Assembly (NCBI RefSeq): GCF_900100625.1
Contig: NZ_FMTY01000006.1
Span: forward strand, 1 to 64,000
Length of the DNA: 64,000 nucleotides
Source: Flavobacterium saliperosum
GTDB taxonomy: Bacteria; Bacteroidota; Bacteroidia; Flavobacteriales; Flavobacteriaceae
Reading direction: 5' to 3'
The notes under the pieces were generated by a model that was given only the letters and a program-made list of their open reading frames with translations, did no database searches and was not told the DNA's origin. The position numbers were made by a program, and so were the translations under genes. Position 1 is the stretch's first letter. Each line of letters starts with the position of its first letter. Of the stretch, positions 45,189 to 54,088 are shown one piece after another.

Positions 45189-45204
45189 AGTTTCACGTGG
45201 AACA
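45189..45204. promoter_or_regulatory. parS-like site 1 (AGTTTCACGTGGAACA)
   Basis: One mismatch (first base) to the parS consensus TGTTTCACGTGGAACA / TGTTCCACGTGGAACA. It lies in the gap between mnmG and the methyltransferase gene. Confidence 0.7.
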
Positions 45205-45266
45205 AAATCAGATGACAGATAACAGAATTCAGATTTTTGCAATCTGCTGTCTGAAGTCTGCAACCT
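45205..45266. repeat. Short degenerate intergenic repeat next to parS 1
   Basis: Contains overlapping variants 'cagatgacagataacag', 'attcagatttttgcaatctg', 'ctgtctgaagtctgcaacc', with inverted 'cagattttt'/'aatctg'. It resembles the degenerate 'cagt' elements seen at 11545-11625. Confidence 0.35.
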
Positions 45267-45271
45267 AAATG

Positions 45272-47149
45272 TTATCTTCCCATGTGAATTAACAGGATGG
45301 AAATATCCGCCGGAGAAACCCCGCTAATTCGTGACGCCTGAGAAATGGTTGCCGGTCGGATTTTTTTCAGTTTCTCACGGGCTTCGTGTGAAATCGATTT
45401 TACTTTATCGAAATCGAAATCCGCGTGAATTTTTAAATCTTCCAGTCGGTTTAATTTGTCGGCGTTATTTTTTTCCTTTTCGATGTATCCCGAATATTTC
45501 ACTAAAATTTCAGCCTGCTCCACCACTTCCCTATCCAGGTTGTGCTCCTGAATGTAATTTTGGACTTTGTCGAATTTTACAAAATCCTCCAACTCCAATT
45601 GCGGACGGGAAAACACCTTGAACATCTTATCGGGTTGGCTCATCGGCGCGGAACCTTTTGCTTCCAAAATCGGATTTGCCTCTTCCGGTTTCAAACTCGT
45701 CTCTTTGAAGAACGAAACAAACGCTTCGGATTGTTCGCGTTTCTTTTCCATACGTCGCAAACGCTCTTCACTCGCCAAACCTATTGCATGCGACATCGGC
45801 GTTAAACGATCATCAGCATTATCCTGACGGAGCAAGGTTCTGTATTCGGCACGCGAAGTAAACATTCGGTACGGCTCTTCCGTTCCTTTCGTAATCAAGT
45901 CGTCAATCAATACACCAATATAAGCTTCATTGCGTTTCAGGATAAACGGTTCCCGTTCCTGAACTTTTAAGGCGGCATTGATTCCGGCCATTAAACCTTG
46001 GGACGCCGCTTCTTCGTAGCCGGTGGTTCCGTTAATCTGTCCCGCGAAATACAAACCTTCGACTAATTTGGTTTCTAAGGTATGTTTCAATTGGGTCGGT
46101 GGAAAATAATCGTATTCGATGGCATAACCGGCGCGGAAGAATTTAACCTTCTCAAATCCGGCTACCGAACGCAACGCTTTAAACTGTACCTCTTCGGGAA
46201 GCGATGTGGAGAATCCATTTACATACACTTCGACCGTATTCCAACCTTCCGGTTCTACAAATAACTGGTGACGGTCTTTATCGGCAAATCTATTGATTTT
46301 ATCTTCTATCGAGGGACAATAGCGCGGACCTAAACTCTTAATACGTCCGTTAAACATTGGTGAACGATCGAAACCTTCGCGTAACAAATCATGCACGAGT
46401 TCAGAAGTATATGTCATGTGACAATCCTTCTGAACGGTTAAGGGTTTTATTCTTTCCAAATAGGAAAACTTATCTGGGTTTACATCTCCGGGTTGTGGGA
46501 TCATTTTAGAATAATCCAAGGAACGACCATCTACACGTGGTGGTGTTCCGGTTTTCATTCTTCCGGCTTCAAAACCTAATTTTACCAAATCTTCGGTAAT
46601 TCCGTAAGCAGCACTTTCGCCGGCTCTTCCTCCTCCGAACTGTTTGTCACCAATATGAATCAATCCGTTTAGGAACGTTCCATTAGTCAACACCACGGAT
46701 TTGGCTTTAATTTCAATTCCAAGCGACGTACGTATGCCGGTTACCTTACCGTTCTCTGTTAAAATTCCTCCTACCATTTCCTGATAAAAATCAAGATTCG
46801 GAGTCTGTTCCAACATCAGACGCCATTCTTCCGCAAAACGCATACGATCCGACTGCACACGTGGTGACCACATGGCAGGTCCTTTGGATTTGTTCAACAT
46901 TTTAAATTGGATAGCGGTCTTGTCGGATACAATACCGGAATACCCACCCAAGGCATCAATCTCGCGAACGATTTGTCCTTTTGCAATTCCACCCATGGCA
47001 GGATTGCAAGACATTTGAGCAATGTTCTGCAAACTCATAGTAACCAACAGGGTTTTGGAACCCATGTTTGCAGCCGCAGCTGCCGCTTCGGATCCGGCAT
47101 GACCGGCACCCACAACAATTACATCATATACATCTTGAAATAAACTCAT
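45272..47149 (-). CDS. mnmG: tRNA uridine-5-carboxymethylaminomethyl modification enzyme MnmG (GidA)
   Basis: Subunit of the MnmEG complex that modifies U34 of several tRNAs. The 625-residue protein has the FAD-binding GAGHAGSEAAAAAANMG (13-29), the catalytic NPAMGGIAKGQIVREIDALGG region, the FAD-binding GLYFAGQINGTTGYEEAASQG, and the C-terminal helical MnmE-binding domain ending HEAREKLKKIRPATISQASRISGVSPADISILLIHMG. Length and motifs are standard. It is one of the genes near the predicted origin in many bacteria, and three parS-like sites lie around it. Confidence 0.98.
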   Translation of the reverse strand: MSLFQDVYDVIVVGAGHAGSEAAAAAANMGSKTLLVTMSLQNIAQMSCNPAMGGIAKGQIVREIDALGGYSGIVSDKTAIQFKMLNKSKGPAMWSPRVQSDRMRFAEEWRLMLEQTPNLDFYQEMVGGILTENGKVTGIRTSLGIEIKAKSVVLTNGTFLNGLIHIGDKQFGGGRAGESAAYGITEDLVKLGFEAGRMKTGTPPRVDGRSLDYSKMIPQPGDVNPDKFSYLERIKPLTVQKDCHMTYTSELVHDLLREGFDRSPMFNGRIKSLGPRYCPSIEDKINRFADKDRHQLFVEPEGWNTVEVYVNGFSTSLPEEVQFKALRSVAGFEKVKFFRAGYAIEYDYFPPTQLKHTLETKLVEGLYFAGQINGTTGYEEAASQGLMAGINAALKVQEREPFILKRNEAYIGVLIDDLITKGTEEPYRMFTSRAEYRTLLRQDNADDRLTPMSHAIGLASEERLRRMEKKREQSEAFVSFFKETSLKPEEANPILEAKGSAPMSQPDKMFKVFSRPQLELEDFVKFDKVQNYIQEHNLDREVVEQAEILVKYSGYIEKEKNNADKLNRLEDLKIHADFDFDKVKSISHEAREKLKKIRPATISQASRISGVSPADISILLIHMGR

Positions 47150-47165
47150 TGTTCCACGTGAAACA
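47150..47165. promoter_or_regulatory. parS-like site 2 (TGTTCCACGTGAAACA)
   Basis: Exact match to the parS form TGTTNCACGTGAAACA. It directly adjoins the mnmG start codon (cat at 47147-47149), in the mnmG leader. Confidence 0.8.
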
Positions 47166-47197
47166 TTTTACTGCTTCGTATTAATTTTATAATATAC

Positions 47198-47617
47198 TTA
47201 TTGTTCCACGTGGAACAATAAAACTTTTTCATTTTCTTTGGAGCGCATAACCGCTTCGTCTTTCTCGGATTTATCTTTGTAACCACAGTAGTGTAATACA
47301 CCGTGGATGATAACTCTTTTTAATTCTTCTTCAAAAGGAACACTATAATCATTCGCATTATCACGTACGCGTTCAATAGAAATAAATATATCTCCATGTA
47401 AGACATTTCCCTCAGAATAATCAAAACTGATGATATCCGTTAAATCATCGTGATTGAGGTACTCTACGTTGATTTTATGCAGGTATTCGTCATCACAAAA
47501 GATATAACTTATCTCTCCTTCTTCTTTGTCCTCAGACGCTATAACGCGGGATATCCAATTTTCGAACTGTTCTTCGTTCTCCAATTGAAAATCGGTTTCG
47601 TAATTAAAACTAATCAT
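47198..47617 (-). CDS. ybeY: Endoribonuclease YbeY
   Basis: Metal-dependent RNase that helps mature 16S rRNA. The 139-residue protein carries the zinc motif HGVLHYCGYKDKSEKDE (about 108-124; the usual third His is replaced by K/D here, HGxLHxxGYxxKSE form), and the N-terminal ISYIFCDDEYLHKINVEYLNHDDLTDIISF. It overlaps the end of the DUF4175 gene by 8 bp, so the two are coupled. Its last residues (FHVEQ) are encoded by the third parS site. Confidence 0.92.
   Translation of the reverse strand: MISFNYETDFQLENEEQFENWISRVIASEDKEEGEISYIFCDDEYLHKINVEYLNHDDLTDIISFDYSEGNVLHGDIFISIERVRDNANDYSVPFEEELKRVIIHGVLHYCGYKDKSEKDEAVMRSKENEKVLLFHVEQ
47202..47217. promoter_or_regulatory. parS-like site 3 (TGTTCCACGTGGAACA)
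   Basis: A perfect 16-bp palindrome and exact parS consensus. It overlaps the last codons and stop of ybeY, encoding the C-terminal FHVEQ. Confidence 0.85.
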
Positions 47618-50600
47618 AGTTCTTGAAATAGGTTTGCACCTTTTGATTAAAATTAGGGCGCAAAGGTAAGCTTTGTCTATTTAAAATTTCAACACTGTTT
47701 AAATATTCTTTCAAAGCAGCAGGAAGCGGAGCCGCCTGATTGTTAAACGCTTTGGCATTGGTTTGCGATTGTCGTTTATTTTCTTCACCCTGTTGTTGGA
47801 TCGCTTTGTCTAATTTTAGCAACTCGTTTTTCAGGTTCAGCATCTTTTGCATGGTCACGTTTTTGAAACCCATGTTCAGTAGTTGCTTTTCAATATCCTG
47901 CATTTGTTTGGCCGCATTCTGCCCCATGCCACCCATTCCTTCTTTCTGCATTGCTTTTTGCAAGGCTTCCCGAAGTTGTTGCTGTTCTTTGTAAATTTCT
48001 AAAACTTCCCCGGCATTTCCTTCACCATCCTGTCCGCCTTCCCCTTCTTTACCGCCTTTCTTACCATTCTTATCCGGTTGTCCTTCTCCGGGTTTATCCC
48101 CTTTCTTGATGCCTTTTTGGATCTTTTCAGCCAAACCTTCCTGTTTTTGAATGATGTCTTTCAATTGCATTCCCCCTTGACCCTGTCCTGGTTTCGGTTT
48201 TCCTTTACCCTGACCTTGTCCTTGCATTTCCATCTGCATCTCCATTTGCATCTGATTCATGGCATCACTAAGAAAATCAGCTAACTTATTGGCGGCACTT
48301 ACAGTATATTGTTGATGCGAAACGCCTTTACCAATGTTATTATCGGCTAAATTATCAATCGATTTGTCCACGTTGTATTGTACATTCCCCACTTCCTTGG
48401 TAATCATATCGGAAATTTTAGGATTGCGTAACGACATAGCAAACAAACTGTCATCCACATGTTTAAACTGATTTTTTAAATCCTGTTGCTTTTTCAGTAA
48501 CTTATTGTAACCGATAGTTCTGGTGGAAGTCGATTTAAAATCCCGCATTAACGCTTCTTGAGAAAAGGAAAAAGCCAAAAGGTTGTCCAAAATCTGACGT
48601 AACATTTTGACGTCTTCTTCCATTTGTTCCATATCGCCCATATCCATCGACTGCTGCATTTTCTGACTCATTTGCTGCATTTTTTTTGAAGCCGATTTCT
48701 GTTTGGGTTTCGCTTTGGACGGATTGTTTTTCTGTAATTCTTCCGATGCTTTCTTTAAATCTTCCTCAATACTTTCCTGTTCCTTTTTATCATTAGGAAT
48801 ATCCATGGGCGCTTTTAACTCTTTGTTTTCTTTCTCCAGTTCGTTCAGCTCTTCCTGAATCTTATCAAACTCTTTATTGATAGCGTCCTGCTCTTTTGAA
48901 TCATTGTCTTTACTGTCGGCTAACTTGTCTTCTTTTTTAGAAAGTTCGTCCAATTTACTGGCAATCTGTTCCGCTTTTTTCTCTACATAAAAACGTTTGG
49001 TAAGCTCGACCAATTGTTCCAGACTTTTGGTTTGGTCTTTCGTATTCTGTTTTAACTTATCCACTTTTTCAAAAAGTTCTTCTTCTTTTAATTTATTGGT
49101 TAACTCTTCCAATTCTTTTAAAAGCTTTTCGTTCTTTTCGATTTCCTTTTCGTTTTTCTCCAAACGTTTCAACAACTCTTCTTTGAAATCATCTTTCTTT
49201 TCCGGGTTGAACTGCTCCAGATTTTCTTCCAATTTCTTGGAAAATTCTTTCATCATCTCATCCTGTTGTTGCTGACGGTTGATGAAATCCTTCATTTTTT
49301 TCTGGTCTTTGAAATCAAGATTGGTTTTCTCTTTACCGAGTTTTTGCAGCTTGTCCAGTTCCGATAATTGCTTGTCCTGATTTTTAATTGACTTTTCTAA
49401 ACTGTTAATGTTCGAATTCTGCTCCTGCAACATTTCCTCCTGTTTCTCGGTTTCCGTCAATTCACGATGACTGAAGACAGCTGACTTTGTACTCTTAAAA
49501 TTATGAAGGGCATCGTTATCGAAAATTTCGAAATAATAATCGTAATCCACTCCTTGCTCTACATTCAATCCGGCCGGAAAATGATAGACAAACTGATCAA
49601 ACGTATTTTTACTTACTGAAAGATTACCGCGACGAATAGTATTGGGTTTGTCCTTCGGATAAAAGACTACCTGAAGTTTCGTTAATCCGTAATCATCGGA
49701 AACCTGTCCTAAAATCATAGTGTTTTTAAGCTTGAGGCTATCTGGCGCCTGTTGTACATTGATGGTCGGATACTGGTCTTTAATGGTTGAAATCTGATAC
49801 TGTAATTTTTCATGATTTTTTACATTGGAATTAGATGTAAAAATCTGATATTCTATAGTTTGCGTAATATTTTTTACCAAACTGAACTGCGTTTTATCCC
49901 GGTTAAAAGAAAGACGCTGACCGTTACTGATCCATTGCACTTCATTAGTAGCTAAGGCGTTTACTTTCCATGTGATTTTTGAACCTTCGGGTACGACGGC
50001 ATTTCCGGTGCCTTGTATCACTTCCGCTTTTCTTCCGAGATACGATGGAAAATCAATCTGCATTTCAAAATTCGCTATCGTTGGAACCGCAACCACATCC
50101 AATTCGTAAACTTTAGAATTTACGGCATTGGCAGTCAATTGAAATTCAACATTCGAAACCGGTTTTTCAAATTTGTATTGGAACACTCCGGGCTTTACCG
50201 TTTCCAGATAATAACTTTCTTCTCCAATGAGAATCATCGCATTTTCAGGAACGACTTTACCATTGGTTTTCACCTGAAGCAGAAAATCTTTGCCTTGTTC
50301 CGAAAGCAGATTGCTATTCAGAATCTGAAATTCAAAAGGAGCCGGCGGCGTATATTGTTTCTGGAAATGGACTACCCTATCCAGACTTTGCGTAATCATA
50401 CCCGAATTGCCACTGATGAAAAACAACAATAATACCAACAACGGAACTATCGCATACGGAAGAAATTTTAAATTCTTCTTAAAATTGATGGCATTACCGA
50501 AAGGAATTGGTTGTAAGGCATTCGCTTTCTGATCGATAGAAGCCAATAACAATTCTGATGGATTCGATTGGTTATGAAGCTGAATGAAATTGGTTAATTT

Positions 50601-50924
50601 ATCGCTGACTTCCGAAAAATGATTTCCGATGATTATGGAAGCTTCCGTGTAATCAATCCCTTTTTGCAGTTTGAACAATTTGAACACCGGAAACAATATA
50701 AACCGAAGCAAAAGAAAAACTTCCACGGTGATGAACAACCAGAAAAGAATCGTTCTTCCAGTTGGCGACAACCAAAGGAAATGTTCCACCAACAACGTAA
50801 ACATAAAATACAGCAAACCCAATCCAATAAAAAGTAAGGTACCTTTGAGTAACTCATTGGTATAAAACTTCTTAATGAAGGCTTCCAGTTTTTGAAATAT
50901 CAGCTTCTTGTTTTCCAAATTCAA
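47610..50924 (-). CDS. DUF4175 family large coiled-coil membrane protein
   Basis: An 1104-residue protein. The N-terminus has three transmembrane segments (FIGLGLLYFMFTLLVEHFLW, TILFWLFITVEVFLLLRFILF, FLPYAIVPLLVLLLFFISG), then an Ig-like/beta stretch to about 460, a very long Lys/Glu coiled coil (about 480-800), a Met/Gln/Gly-rich tail (MEMQGQGQGKGKPKPGQGQGG) and a helical end. It matches the DUF4175 family of Bacteroidota; function unknown, perhaps an envelope spanner. It faces gltX across the gene-free 855 bp that hold the candidate origin. Its stop lies 8 bp inside ybeY. Confidence 0.88.
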   Translation of the reverse strand: MNLENKKLIFQKLEAFIKKFYTNELLKGTLLFIGLGLLYFMFTLLVEHFLWLSPTGRTILFWLFITVEVFLLLRFILFPVFKLFKLQKGIDYTEASIIIGNHFSEVSDKLTNFIQLHNQSNPSELLLASIDQKANALQPIPFGNAINFKKNLKFLPYAIVPLLVLLLFFISGNSGMITQSLDRVVHFQKQYTPPAPFEFQILNSNLLSEQGKDFLLQVKTNGKVVPENAMILIGEESYYLETVKPGVFQYKFEKPVSNVEFQLTANAVNSKVYELDVVAVPTIANFEMQIDFPSYLGRKAEVIQGTGNAVVPEGSKITWKVNALATNEVQWISNGQRLSFNRDKTQFSLVKNITQTIEYQIFTSNSNVKNHEKLQYQISTIKDQYPTINVQQAPDSLKLKNTMILGQVSDDYGLTKLQVVFYPKDKPNTIRRGNLSVSKNTFDQFVYHFPAGLNVEQGVDYDYYFEIFDNDALHNFKSTKSAVFSHRELTETEKQEEMLQEQNSNINSLEKSIKNQDKQLSELDKLQKLGKEKTNLDFKDQKKMKDFINRQQQQDEMMKEFSKKLEENLEQFNPEKKDDFKEELLKRLEKNEKEIEKNEKLLKELEELTNKLKEEELFEKVDKLKQNTKDQTKSLEQLVELTKRFYVEKKAEQIASKLDELSKKEDKLADSKDNDSKEQDAINKEFDKIQEELNELEKENKELKAPMDIPNDKKEQESIEEDLKKASEELQKNNPSKAKPKQKSASKKMQQMSQKMQQSMDMGDMEQMEEDVKMLRQILDNLLAFSFSQEALMRDFKSTSTRTIGYNKLLKKQQDLKNQFKHVDDSLFAMSLRNPKISDMITKEVGNVQYNVDKSIDNLADNNIGKGVSHQQYTVSAANKLADFLSDAMNQMQMEMQMEMQGQGQGKGKPKPGQGQGGMQLKDIIQKQEGLAEKIQKGIKKGDKPGEGQPDKNGKKGGKEGEGGQDGEGNAGEVLEIYKEQQQLREALQKAMQKEGMGGMGQNAAKQMQDIEKQLLNMGFKNVTMQKMLNLKNELLKLDKAIQQQGEENKRQSQTNAKAFNNQAAPLPAALKEYLNSVEILNRQSLPLRPNFNQKVQTYFKNYD

Positions 50925-51034
50925 ACGTTTCTTTATAACCGATAAATTTACAATTTTAATCCAAACGAAATTTAAATAATACGTTAAACCAAAGAAGGAA
51001 AAAACAACTCCTTTTTCGAAATTGAATTTAAAAA

Positions 51035-51500
51035 CTCAGAAGTTGTCAACAATCATTAAAAACAACAACAAAAAATTTTTAAAAATTTAAATTAATTGAT
51101 GGTTATTATAGCTTGTTAATAGTTGGCATAACTTTATTTTTAAAGGTATTGTTTTAGGGTTATCCTTTTTTATACCGGGTTATTAACAATGACTTTTTGT
51201 GTTAAAACAGTGTAAATCAATTGTAATGGAATGGTTATTAACAATCGTTGAAATGTGTTTTTTTACCGATAATCTTAATAATTCACACTGTGGATTTCTG
51301 TTAATAACTCCTCTTTTATTATTGATAAGTAAAATGTAAAAAATAAAAACTTCCTTAGGTTTTTTCATTCCTGTTTTTGATTAGAAAAAATTCTGATAGA
51401 AACAAAAAACAGTTGTAAAATTCTATCCTAAGTTATCAACAAATGTTGTTAATCGGTAAAAGCCTGTTATTCAACGATAACGCTTTTTTAATTAACAAAG
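51035..51500. other. Candidate chromosomal origin oriC (AT-rich, DnaA-box cluster)
   Basis: The whole gap 50925-51779 is gene-free and AT-rich. It contains an AT-only stretch (51065-51097) suited to unwinding and a cluster of DnaA-box-like 9-mers with one mismatch to TTATNCACA: TTATTAACA at 51180-51188 and 51235-51243, the reverse form TGTTAATAA at 51299-51307, TTATCAACA at 51433-51441 and TAATTCACA at 51279-51287; weaker ones at 51043 (TTGTCAACA), 51114 (TGTTAATAG) and 51489 (TAATTAACA). Genes diverge from here (DUF4175 left, gltX right), and three parS sites lie 4-6 kb away. The AT-rich base composition alone would give some such matches, so this is an inference. Confidence 0.55.
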
Positions 51501-51754
51501 TAAAATTATGGTGTTAATTGGTTATTAAATCCGCTATAAATCAACGGTTTACTTAAATATTATGCAGCTGATAAAAAGCTAAGTATTATGTAATTATCGT
51601 GTTATTAAGCTGTTATGGTAACAGTAGCTAATCCAAAGGTTACTCTACTGTTAAGGATAATGAAATTTACTTATAAAATACCGTAAAACAACAATGCTAC
51701 ATTTTAAAATTCATTTTCAAATCGGCTATTTTTCCAATTGCCGTATTGAAATAG

Positions 51755-51762
51755 TATCTTTG
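51755..51762 (+). promoter_or_regulatory. -7 promoter element of gltX
   Basis: TATCTTTG matches TAnnTTTG, 17 nt before the ATG at 51780. The nearest TTG (51738-51740) has a 14-nt spacer, short of the usual range. Confidence 0.5.
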
Positions 51763-51779
51763 CGTAAAATTCTACTGAA

Positions 51780-53291
51780 ATGTCAAAACCGGTTAGAGTG
51801 CGTTTTGCACCAAGTCCAACGGGACCTTTACATATAGGCGGTGTTCGAACTGCTTTATTCAATTATTTATTTGCCAAAAAAAATGGCGGAACGTTCTACC
51901 TGCGTGTGGAAGATACGGACCAGAACCGATTCGTTCCCGGAGCGGAACAATACATCATGGAAGCGCTGGAATGGTTGGGCATCGCACCCGATGAAACCGT
52001 GGGTAAAAACGAAAAATTCGGACCCTACCGTCAAAGTGAGCGCAAACCGTTGTACAAACAATACGCAGATCAGTTAATCAGCAACGGATGGGCCTATTAT
52101 GCGTTTGATTCGGCTGCCGATTTGGATCAGTTGCGGAAAAATGCCGAAGAAGCCGGAAACACCTTTATCTATAACCATACCGTTCGCGAACATTTGGATA
52201 ATTCCTTAACTGTTTCGGCTGATAAAGTGGCGGAACGTCTTGCCGCAGGTGAAGACTATGTGATCCGATTCAAAACGCCGGTGAATGAAACCTTACATTT
52301 AAAAGACATCATTCGTGGGGACATCAAGTTTGATACGAATTTATTAGACGATAAAGTACTGTTTAAAAGTGACGGGATGCCAACCTATCACCTGGCGAAT
52401 ATTGTAGACGACCATTTAATGGAAACCTCGCATGTGATTCGTGGGGAAGAATGGTTGCCTTCGATGCCGTTACACGAATTGTTATACAAAGCGTTTGGTT
52501 GGGAAGCGCCTCAGTTTGCCCATTTGCCTTTGATATTAAAACCGGTAGGAAATGGAAAATTATCAAAAAGGGATGGCGACAAATTAGGATTCCCGGTTTT
52601 CCCGTTGGATTGGAACGACCCGATTTCGGGAGAAAAATCATCCGGGTACCGGGAAAAAGGATTCTTCCCGGAAGCGGTGGTGAATTTCTTAGCTTTGTTA
52701 GGCTGGAACGACGGTACCGATCAGGAATTGTTCTCTTTGGAGGAATTGGTAACCAAATTTGATTTGAATCGCGTACATAAAGCCGGAGCCAAGTTCGACC
52801 CGGAGAAAAACAAATGGTTTAATCAGCATTATCTGAAATTGCAGTCGGATGCTTCTTTAGCGGAAGCATTTATGCCGATTTTAGCCGAAAAAGGCATCAC
52901 TACGGATTTGGATTTCGTAACCAAAGTGGTCGCTTCGGTAAAAGAACGTGCAACCTTTGTATCCGATTTATACGAATTGAGTGATTTCTTCTTTGTGGCA
53001 CCTACCGCTTACGATGAAAAAGCAGCGAAAAACTGGAAAGAGGAAACACCGCATCTGATGCAGGAATTGATTTCGGTATTGGAAAACATCGGCGATTTCA
53101 CTTCGGTAAATATTGAAACGATTGTAAAAGACTGGATGACGAAAAACGAAATCGGGATGGGGAAAGTGATGCAGCCGTTCCGTTTGAGTCTGGTTGGTGC
53201 CTTGAAAGGCCCTCACCTGTTTGACATCGTGGAGATGATCGGTAATGAAGAAACGATCAAGCGATTACAACAAGCCATCGCAACATTATAA
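51780..53291 (+). CDS. gltX: Glutamate-tRNA ligase
   Basis: Charges tRNA-Glu. The 503-residue protein has the class I HIGH motif FAPSPTGPLHIGGVRTALFNYL (HIGG, 18-21), and the KMSKS-type motif appears as GKLSKRDGDKLGF. Other family marks are EDTDQNRF and LALLGWNDGTDQELFSLEE. Length typical. Transcribed alone; a strong terminator follows. Confidence 0.97.
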   Translation: MSKPVRVRFAPSPTGPLHIGGVRTALFNYLFAKKNGGTFYLRVEDTDQNRFVPGAEQYIMEALEWLGIAPDETVGKNEKFGPYRQSERKPLYKQYADQLISNGWAYYAFDSAADLDQLRKNAEEAGNTFIYNHTVREHLDNSLTVSADKVAERLAAGEDYVIRFKTPVNETLHLKDIIRGDIKFDTNLLDDKVLFKSDGMPTYHLANIVDDHLMETSHVIRGEEWLPSMPLHELLYKAFGWEAPQFAHLPLILKPVGNGKLSKRDGDKLGFPVFPLDWNDPISGEKSSGYREKGFFPEAVVNFLALLGWNDGTDQELFSLEELVTKFDLNRVHKAGAKFDPEKNKWFNQHYLKLQSDASLAEAFMPILAEKGITTDLDFVTKVVASVKERATFVSDLYELSDFFFVAPTAYDEKAAKNWKEETPHLMQELISVLENIGDFTSVNIETIVKDWMTKNEIGMGKVMQPFRLSLVGALKGPHLFDIVEMIGNEETIKRLQQAIATL

Positions 53292-53298
53292 TAAACAA

Positions 53299-53327
53299 AA
53301 AGCCTCGAATCTTCGGGGCTTTTTTTA
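53299..53327. terminator. Terminator after gltX
   Basis: AAAGCCTCGAA and TTCGGGGCTTT pair (one G-U) around a 3-nt loop, followed by T tract. The opposing barrel gene ends at 53325. Confidence 0.8.
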
Positions 53328-53981
53328 TAAATTAAATAATACCTGTCCGCTTAAGGTTCCGGTATGGCCGCTAAAAGCATTGTTATTGTTTTTAGCTTTC
53401 AGTTCGTCTTTTTTGTTCAGATTGTTTAGGATGTTGTTCACGCCGAATTGGTAATTGAGGATGAAACGTACTCTTCGGTTACCGGCGGAAAGTCCCGCAT
53501 ACATGTTTCCGTTAATTTTAGTGATGTCTGTTATCTCTTTAGCCGTGAGCGCTGTTCCCGAAACCATATTATTTTCAAACTCTTTGCTTATTTTGAGTTT
53601 GTCGTTAACCTGAAGTACTGGACCAAAATCGATGGAAACGTGATCTTTTACCACATTATAACTGAACAACAAACGGATTTGTGCCCCCATAAGTTTGTTT
53701 TGCACTTCTTGTTTCTGTAATAAAGGCGAAACCGTTTCCACCGAAAAATTACTTTCAAAAAACTGCATTCCGAAAATCATACTGAAATTATTATAGTAAT
53801 TACCGCGTACCTGCATTCCGGCAGCCCAACCCAATTCCGGTTTGGTATTAAAATCGGAAGTCATTAACGAAGTGTGATTTACACCACCATAAATACCGAT
53901 TCGGTTTCCGTCTCTGTAACCCTGTTGTCCCAAAACCGTAAAGGAAACCATCAAAAGTGCTGCAAGCAGTAATTTTTTCAT
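53325..53981 (-). CDS. Outer-membrane beta-barrel (PorT-type) protein
   Basis: A 218-residue protein with signal peptide MKKLLLAALLMVSFTVLGQQ and repeated amphipathic strands (GIYGGVNHTSLMTSDFN, WAAGMQVRGNYYNNFSMIFGMQFFESNF, GPVLQVNDKLKI, ending in LFNL with a C-terminal aromatic-hydrophobic strand). It looks like a porin-family/outer-membrane beta-barrel protein of about eight strands. Function unknown. The ATG at 53981 is preferred to 54008 since the preceding residues do not form a signal peptide. It converges with gltX and shares its terminator. Confidence 0.8.
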   Translation of the reverse strand: MKKLLLAALLMVSFTVLGQQGYRDGNRIGIYGGVNHTSLMTSDFNTKPELGWAAGMQVRGNYYNNFSMIFGMQFFESNFSVETVSPLLQKQEVQNKLMGAQIRLLFSYNVVKDHVSIDFGPVLQVNDKLKISKEFENNMVSGTALTAKEITDITKINGNMYAGLSAGNRRVRFILNYQFGVNNILNNLNKKDELKAKNNNNAFSGHTGTLSGQVLFNL

Positions 53982-54088
53982 TGGATGAAAATTAAAAAAT
54001 TTGGGCAAATGTAAACTTATTTATGCTATTAGTGTAACATTTGTTATAGATATCCGTATAATCTTATAAAATCACTAAACATTTAATT

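Noticed and set aside
48997..49275. Ser/Phe-rich plus-strand frame opposite the DUF4175 coiled coil
   Set aside because: It is the antisense of Lys/Glu codons, which reads as Ser/Phe/Leu; composition artefact.
51183..51368. 61-codon minus-strand frame in the candidate origin
   Set aside because: AT-rich random composition, no start region, inside the DnaA-box cluster.
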